Shown here in pieces: positions 5,480 through 9,134 of a stretch of 9,134 nt of DNA. The stretch is from an uncultured Collinsella sp. (GTDB lineage Bacteria > Actinomycetota > Coriobacteriia > Coriobacteriales > Coriobacteriaceae). The stretch spans positions 1 to 9,134 of the forward strand of contig CABUVH010000077.1 in NCBI GenBank assembly GCA_902494935.1, in the 5' to 3' direction. Numbering within the stretch: the stretch's first letter is position 1; every line of letters starts with the position of its first letter. The translations under genes and the position numbers were made by a program. The notes beneath the pieces were generated by a model that worked only from the letters and a program-made list of their open reading frames with translations, did no database searches and was not told the DNA's origin.

Positions 5480-6898
5480 ATGGCCTACGACGCCAAGAAA
5501 ATCTATTACCGCTTCGATGACCACTTGAGCCGCCTGGTTCTGGATTACGAAGCAAGCCGCCAGATTTCGTCTGAGAGCGAAAACCTCTACCACGGCCTGC
5601 CGACCGACCCTTATGACGAGGGCCTGTTTGTCGAGCACAATGTCAAGCGCGGCCTGCGCAATGCCGACGGCTCGGGCGTGGTCGCGGGCCTCACTCGTAT
5701 CTCGGATGTGCACGGTTACAACAAGGTCGACGGAAAGGTCGTGCCCGATCAGGGCAAGCTCACGCTTCGCGGCTACAGCATCGAGGATCTGGTCAACAAT
5801 GCCCAGGCCGAAAATCGCTACGGCTACGAGGAAGTCGCCTATCTGCTTATCACGGGTTCGCTACCCAACAAGGAAGAGCTCGACGGCTTCTGCGAGCGCC
5901 TAGGTGCCTTTAGACATCTGAGCGACGAGTACGTCAAAGAGTTCCCCATGACCACGGTGTCGTCGAGCATCATGAACGTGCTCCAGCGCGCCGTGCTGCT
6001 GCTCTACGCCTTCGATGCCGAACCAGACGCGATCACGCCCGAGCACGAAATCGACGTCGCCATTTCCATGCTCGCACGTCTCCCGCGCATCGCCGCCTTC
6101 GCACACATGGCCTCGATCGCCAAGCTTCGCGGCTCCGAGGTTCACGTGCCGCACCCCACGCCCGGTCTCTCCACCGCCGAGACCATCCTACAGGTCCTGC
6201 GCGGCGGCATGGCGTTCACCCGCGATGAGGCCATGCTGCTCGACGTGATGCTCATGCTGCATGCCGAACACGGCGGCGGCAACAACTCCACGTTCGCCTG
6301 CCGCGTGCTGTCCTCTTCGGCCACCGACCCGTATTCTGCCTACGCTGCGGCTATCGGCTCGCTCAAGGGTCCGCGCCACGGTGGCGCCAACGCCAAGGTC
6401 GTGTCCATGCACGAGGACATCCGCGCGCATGTTTCCAACTGGGAGGACGAGGACGAGGTCGCGGCCTACCTGGGCAAGATCCTCGACAAGCAGGCCTTCG
6501 ACGGCACCGGCCTCATCTACGGCATGGGCCACGCCGTCTACACGCTGAGCGACCCACGCGCCGAGGTATGCCGCCGTTACGCGCGCTCGCTGGCAGCCAA
6601 GAAGGACTTGGGCGAAGAGTTCGCACTCATCGAGCGCATTGAGCGCCTGGCACCCCAGGTCATGCGCGACCACGGCATGACCAAGCCCATCTGCGCCAAC
6701 ATCGACCTGTACACAGGCTTTATCTACAAGATGCTCGGCGTGCCCGAGACGCTTTTTACGCCGCTGTTCGCCGTCGCCCGCATGGCCGGCTGGTCGGCAC
6801 ACCGCATGGAAGAGCTCTTCTGCGCGCACCGCATCATCCGCCCCGCCTACCGCCCGGTTATCGAACCGCTGGAGTACAAGCCACTCGCCGACCGCTAG
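5480..6898 (+). CDS. gltA: Citrate synthase
   Basis: The enzyme condenses oxaloacetate with acetyl-CoA to citrate, feeding 2-oxoglutarate and glutamate synthesis in the cytoplasm. The catalytic residues are all visible: His264 in AEHGGGN, His351 in GMGHAVY with Arg360 of the DPR motif, and Asp409 in ANIDLYTG. The conserved PRHGGAN is at 298-304 and substrate-binding arginines are likely at 434 and 454. At 472 residues it is longer than the ~370-430 of common bacterial enzymes. The extra ~50 residues lie at the N-terminus (YDAKKIYYRFDD...), a form I associate with anaerobic Firmicutes and Coriobacteriia. 2-methylcitrate synthase activity cannot be excluded from sequence. The start is ATG 5480, with GGAG five bases upstream. 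A strong terminator follows at once, and no other citric-acid-cycle gene is nearby. Confidence 0.93.
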   Translation: MAYDAKKIYYRFDDHLSRLVLDYEASRQISSESENLYHGLPTDPYDEGLFVEHNVKRGLRNADGSGVVAGLTRISDVHGYNKVDGKVVPDQGKLTLRGYSIEDLVNNAQAENRYGYEEVAYLLITGSLPNKEELDGFCERLGAFRHLSDEYVKEFPMTTVSSSIMNVLQRAVLLLYAFDAEPDAITPEHEIDVAISMLARLPRIAAFAHMASIAKLRGSEVHVPHPTPGLSTAETILQVLRGGMAFTRDEAMLLDVMLMLHAEHGGGNNSTFACRVLSSSATDPYSAYAAAIGSLKGPRHGGANAKVVSMHEDIRAHVSNWEDEDEVAAYLGKILDKQAFDGTGLIYGMGHAVYTLSDPRAEVCRRYARSLAAKKDLGEEFALIERIERLAPQVMRDHGMTKPICANIDLYTGFIYKMLGVPETLFTPLFAVARMAGWSAHRMEELFCAHRIIRPAYRPVIEPLEYKPLADR

Positions 6899-6921
6899 GA
6901 CGCGGACCGATATAGATCTTG

Positions 6922-6960
6922 AGCGTGGCCAGGGCATCGCCGCCCTCGGCCACGCTTTTT
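6922..6960 (+). terminator. Rho-independent terminator after citrate synthase
   Basis: A 9-bp stem AGCGTGGCC / GGCCACGCT (6922-6930 and 6948-6956) is extended by an inner 5-bp stem AGGGC / GCCCT with loop ATCGCC and a single bulged C at 6947. Five T end the hairpin (6956-6960). It lies 24 bases after the citrate synthase stop and separates that unit from the HAD gene. Confidence 0.93.
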
Positions 6961-6985
6961 ATGCCAACAGAAAGGGCTGCATCAA

Positions 6986-7828
6986 ATGATTGTGTTTTCC
7001 GATATGGACGGAACGCTGCTGACGAGTGATAAGCAGATGAGCGACGCCACCTGGGCGATGCTCGACGAGCTTGCGCGCCGCCGCATTGAGTTTGTACCCT
7101 GCACGGGACGCCCGCTGTCGGGCATCTTTGAGCCCATCCTCGCCCACCCCGCCGTACACTACGCGGTCTGCGCCAACGGTGCCAGCGTCTGGCAGCTCGA
7201 CGACGGTACGCCCGCCGATGCCTCACGTGCTACGCGCATTTTGAGCCGACCGCTCGACCGCGCCATCGCCCACCGCGTCCATAGCATCGCCGCCGGCCAC
7301 GATGTGACCTTCGATATCTTCGCGGACGGGCAGTGCTTCCTCCCCCGCTCGCTCTACACGCGCCTGGACGAATTCTGCGGCGGCGACCCCCACATCGCGG
7401 CTTCGCTCAAGCGCACACGAACACCGATCGACATGGATATCGACAGCAAGATCGACGAAGTCGAGACGCTCGAACGCATCGCCATGTACTGGCACGACCC
7501 GGCCGATCGCGACGCCATCGCGACGGCGCTCGACACGCTCGGAGGCATTGAGGTCACGCGTTCTTACGCCATGAATATCGAGGTCATGGGCGAGGGCGCC
7601 ACCAAGGGAACGGCCCTCACGTGGCTATGCGAGCACTTAGGCGAGCGTCTCGCCGACGCCTGGGCGTTCGGCGACAACATCAACGACATCCCCATGCTGC
7701 AGGCAGCGGGCCATGGCATGGCCATGATCAACGCCGAGCCCGAAGACCGCGAGGCCGCCGACGCCATCACCGAATACGACAACGACCACGACGGCGTCGC
7801 CCGCACCATCATGGACGCCCTCGCCTAG
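6986..7828 (+). CDS. Cof-type HAD-superfamily phosphatase
   Basis: This is a 280-residue cytoplasmic hydrolase of the HAD superfamily, Cof/type IIB group, which removes phosphate from small molecules such as sugar phosphates or flavin nucleotides. Motif I is DMDGT with nucleophile Asp6 and acid/base Asp8. Motif II is Thr40 in CTGR. Motif III is Lys207 in EGATKGTAL, a Cof-type signature. Motif IV is GDNIND (229-234), which binds Mg2+. The cap domain lies between motifs II and III (about 80-195). The start is ATG 6986 with AAAGGG nine bases upstream, directly behind the citrate synthase terminator, so it probably has its own promoter or depends on read-through. Its stop TAG is the first three bases of a repeat element. 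A paralogue lies convergent on the other side. The substrate is not predictable. Confidence 0.92.
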   Translation: MIVFSDMDGTLLTSDKQMSDATWAMLDELARRRIEFVPCTGRPLSGIFEPILAHPAVHYAVCANGASVWQLDDGTPADASRATRILSRPLDRAIAHRVHSIAAGHDVTFDIFADGQCFLPRSLYTRLDEFCGGDPHIAASLKRTRTPIDMDIDSKIDEVETLERIAMYWHDPADRDAIATALDTLGGIEVTRSYAMNIEVMGEGATKGTALTWLCEHLGERLADAWAFGDNINDIPMLQAAGHGMAMINAEPEDREAADAITEYDNDHDGVARTIMDALA

Positions 7829-7945
7829 TCATTGGCCAGTCACTGGGGATGTTCTTAAATGACTAGTCGTTGGGGACACTCTTCGCAAAAAGCTGCAAGG
7901 ACTGTCCCCCACTGTCGGCAGAAAAGGAACGTCCCCATCTGCCGG
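7826..7945. repeat. Cluster of GGGGAC / GACTAGTC repeat units between convergent genes
   Basis: Between two convergent HAD genes lie two direct units (TGGGGATGTTCTT at 7844-7856 and TGGGGACACTCTT at 7871-7883) and two inverted units (AAGGACTGTCCCC at 7897-7909 and AAGGAACGTCCCCA at 7924-7937). The palindrome GACTAGTC is at 7861-7868. Bases 7869-7883 pair with 7897-7912 in a long imperfect hairpin (about 13 of 15 pairs), and CGGCAGA / TCTGCCG (7916-7922 and 7938-7944) enclose the last unit. The block starts with TAGTCATTGG, the TAG being the stop of the plus-strand gene. A related 30-base copy lies at 8905-8934. The cluster may act as a bidirectional terminator or mRNA 3'-end stabiliser, though no T-run follows. 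Confidence 0.8.
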
Positions 7946-7946
7946 A

Positions 7947-8741
7947 TTAGGAGAGACTCTCCAGCACGCGACGGAGCTCCTGCTGGACGGCGTGGTCGCG
8001 GTTACGACCCACCACGCGATCGGCCACCGCCTTGAGCGCGGGGCGCGCGTTTTCCATCGCGCAGCCCGTACCGACAAAGCGAATGATCTCGTAGTCGTTC
8101 ATCGAGTCGCCAAACGCCATGACCTCGTCGCGTCCAATGCCGTAATGCTCCGCGAGCTGTGCGATGCCCGAGGCCTTCGACACACCAGGCTGCATGGCAT
8201 CGATCCACGCGTTGCCCGAAGGCGCAAAAGTAAAGAGCTGACCAAGTTCGCGCTGCAGTACGTAAGCGCTGTCCATAACGGCACCGTCATCGCAAAAGAT
8301 ACTCGCCTTGATGATATTTACGCTGGGATCGGGCAGCTCCCAAATGCGCTCGGCATTGGGAAGGTCCTTATCGACCTCGCGCACGAACTTGCACTCGTCA
8401 TCGAGCAAAAAGGACTTGGTTCGGTCAAAGAGCGCAAGATGCAGATTGGGAAACGTCGCGACTGCTTGGGCGAGCTTTCGAATCGCCAGGTGCGAATACA
8501 CCTCGCGGTCCACCATCTTGCCGTCGGCGTAGACCTGGGCGCCGTTAGCGGCGACAAAGTCCATCTTGTCGCGAACGGGCGCAAAGAACTCGCACAGGCG
8601 ATCGTAGCGACGACCTGACGATGCGGCGAAATGCACGCCATGCTCGTGTAGCGCCAGAATCAGTTCGTAGGTCTCGGGAGGCACCTGGCCGTTTTCGTCA
8701 AGCAGTGTGCCGTCCATATCGGATGCAATCAGTTTAACCAT
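7947..8741 (-). CDS. Cof-type HAD-superfamily phosphatase (second copy)
   Basis: This is a 264-residue HAD hydrolase of the same Cof/IIB group as the convergent gene but clearly diverged from it. Motif I is SDMDGT with Asp8 and Asp10. Motif II is SSGR (41-44), where Ser replaces the Thr of the other copy. Motif III is Lys189 in GVSKASGI. Motif IV is GDSMND (211-216), with a cap domain between about 80 and 180. It would dephosphorylate a small phosphorylated metabolite in the cytoplasm. The start is ATG 8741 with AAGGGAG seven bases upstream; this ribosome binding site is the 3' arm of a leader hairpin (8747-8808), so translation may be controlled. A promoter is visible at 8812-8840, making this probably a single-gene unit ending in the repeat cluster. 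Confidence 0.92.
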   Translation of the reverse strand: MVKLIASDMDGTLLDENGQVPPETYELILALHEHGVHFAASSGRRYDRLCEFFAPVRDKMDFVAANGAQVYADGKMVDREVYSHLAIRKLAQAVATFPNLHLALFDRTKSFLLDDECKFVREVDKDLPNAERIWELPDPSVNIIKASIFCDDGAVMDSAYVLQRELGQLFTFAPSGNAWIDAMQPGVSKASGIAQLAEHYGIGRDEVMAFGDSMNDYEIIRFVGTGCAMENARPALKAVADRVVGRNRDHAVQQELRRVLESLS

Positions 8742-8746
8742 AGAAA

Positions 8747-8808
8747 AGCTCCCTTCGGACTTGTTGGAATCGAGCGTGTATCCGATTCCAACGTACCCAA
8801 AGGGAGCT
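8747..8808 (-). promoter_or_regulatory. 5' leader hairpin that buries the ribosome binding site of the HAD gene
   Basis: Two nested perfect inverted repeats lie in the leader: an outer 9-bp stem (AGCTCCCTT / AAGGGAGCT, 8800-8808 with 8747-8755) and an inner 10-bp stem (GTTGGAATCG / CGATTCCAAC, 8763-8772 with 8783-8792, loop of 10). A symmetrical 7 x 7 internal loop separates them. Read on the minus strand, the 3' arm AAGGGAG is the Shine-Dalgarno sequence of the gene at 8741, and TTTTCT follows the stem. It could block translation, act as an attenuator, or both. It matches no riboswitch class that I recognise. Confidence 0.7.
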
Positions 8809-8811
8809 CAA

Positions 8812-8840
8812 ATAAGACTCCGCGGGCGTAAACGTTACAA
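8812..8840 (-). promoter_or_regulatory. Sigma-70-type promoter of the second HAD gene
   Basis: On the minus strand TTGTAA (8835-8840) and TCTTAT (8812-8817) are separated by exactly 17 bases. Each matches four of six consensus bases. The predicted start point, about 8805-8807, falls at the first bases of the leader hairpin, so the transcript would begin with the strand that pairs to the ribosome binding site. Confidence 0.5.
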
Positions 8841-8876
8841 GGACCTGGCAAATAGCTCACACATGCCAGAGGTCCT
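8840..8876 (-). terminator. Hairpin downstream of adenine deaminase, possible weak terminator
   Basis: AGGACCT / AGGTCCT (8840-8846 with 8870-8876) form 7 bp, extended by GGCA / TGCC (8847-8850 with 8864-8867) across a two-base AG bulge, with a 13-base loop. On the minus strand, the direction of adenine deaminase, it is followed by TGTAACGTTT, a poor T-run. Its distal arm touches the -35 box of the next promoter, so it could also influence that promoter. Confidence 0.4.
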
Positions 8877-8904
8877 ACGGTCGCGGCGTCAGGCGACACG
8901 CCAT

Positions 8905-8942
8905 CCCGACGGCCAGTCGTTTAAAAACGTCCCCGATGACTA
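8905..8942 (-). repeat. Second copy of the GGGGAC / GACTAGTC repeat
   Basis: Read on the minus strand this begins GACTAGTCATCGGGGACG, its TAG being the stop codon of adenine deaminase. The 30-base core at 8905-8934 aligns without gaps to 7845-7874 with 24 of 30 identical bases, and all six differences are transitions. It lies in the same relation to its upstream gene as the copy after the first HAD gene. Confidence 0.75.
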
Positions 8943-9134
8943 GTCGGCGTAGGTGAAGGTCGTGACGTCGAACATGCCCTCGGGGCGGATGCGGAGCGTC
9001 GGGATGACCGGCAGGGGCAGGAAGATGATGCCCATGATGGGGTCGAGCGGCGGCTCAATACCCATGGCGCGCGCCTTGACCATAAAGTCGTCGTGCTGCG
9101 CGGCGACATCCTCGGCCGTGCCCTCGCTCATCAG
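8940..9134 (-). CDS. ade: Adenine deaminase, C-terminal end (gene cut by window edge)
   Basis: Only the last 64 codons are inside the window, and the frame is still open at the edge. The sequence LMSEGTAEDVAAQ followed by DPIMGIIFLPLPVIPTLRIR and the ending GMFDVTTFTYAD matches the C-terminus of AdeC/Ade-type adenine deaminases (GLMS...DPF...FLALPVIPELRLTDRGLFDV). These metal-dependent amidohydrolase-fold enzymes convert adenine to hypoxanthine and ammonia in purine salvage. The catalytic metal-binding region lies outside the window. The TAG stop is part of the repeat element that follows. The gene and the HAD gene downstream run the same way but are separated by ~200 bases with a hairpin and a promoter, so they are probably separate units. 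Confidence 0.82.
   Translation of the reverse strand: MMSEGTAEDVAAQHDDFMVKARAMGIEPPLDPIMGIIFLPLPVIPTLRIRPEGMFDVTTFTYAD

Noticed and set aside
5096..5713. Long minus-strand frames opposite the ACT gene and the start of citrate synthase (also 4992-5555)
   Set aside because: Both overlap two well-supported genes, have low-complexity composition and show no start signals.
6188..6937. 249-codon open frame on the minus strand opposite citrate synthase
   Set aside because: It is a mirror of G+C-rich codons of a certain gene, has Val/Gly/Ala/Asp-rich sequence without domain motifs, and runs through the citrate synthase terminator.
8747..8876. T-box or known metabolite riboswitch upstream of the second HAD gene
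   Set aside because: No T-box core motif, no specifier-loop arrangement, and no conserved core of a known riboswitch class could be recognised; the predicted leader is only about 65 bases.
8707..8943. 78-codon plus-strand frame across the leader of the second HAD gene
   Set aside because: It begins inside the antisense of that gene, crosses its promoter and leader, and has no ribosome binding site or recognisable motif.

Overview
The window looks like chromosome from a Gram-positive, fairly high-G+C gut actinobacterium of the class Coriobacteriia, most likely Collinsella or a close relative. This rests on strong Shine-Dalgarno sites, G/C-ending codons in the core genes, the mix of an ACT-domain protein, a long citrate synthase, Cof-type HAD phosphatases and adenine deaminase, and an intergenic repeat built on GACTAGTC and GGGGAC that I associate with Collinsella. 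The assignment is from memory and not from a search.

Left part (1-3084, minus strand): an ABC export operon. A large permease made of two homologous membrane modules is followed by its ATPase and, at the window edge, possibly by a further small gene. The permease is split by a frameshift near a run of five G (2779-2783). Its first ~100 codons lie in a different frame from the remaining ~640, so it is a broken gene, an assembly error or a slippery site. The divergent intergenic region (3085-3218) carries a 19-bp operator-like palindrome and a separate hairpin.

Middle (3219-5114): on the plus strand, a four-helix DUF2975-type membrane protein and a small Cro/XRE-type regulator form a two-gene unit. 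Immediately after the regulator's stop codon lies the catalytic domain of a tyrosine recombinase without its N-terminal domains. This marks a recombination scar or degraded element. About 400 bases without a gene follow, rich in short inverted and direct repeats, ending in a promoter.

Right part (5115-9134): core-type genes. A stand-alone ACT-domain protein (UPF0237 type) precedes citrate synthase, which ends in a strong intrinsic terminator. Two convergent Cof-type HAD phosphatases follow, separated by a repeat cluster. The second HAD gene (minus strand) has a recognisable promoter and a short 5' leader that folds so that its ribosome binding site is buried. The 3' end of an adenine deaminase gene (minus strand) closes the window.

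The most interesting points are the frameshifted duplicated permease, the RBS-burying leader of the second HAD gene, and the repeat element that twice supplies the TAG stop codon of the gene it follows. I see no convincing evidence of a wholly new multi-gene system.
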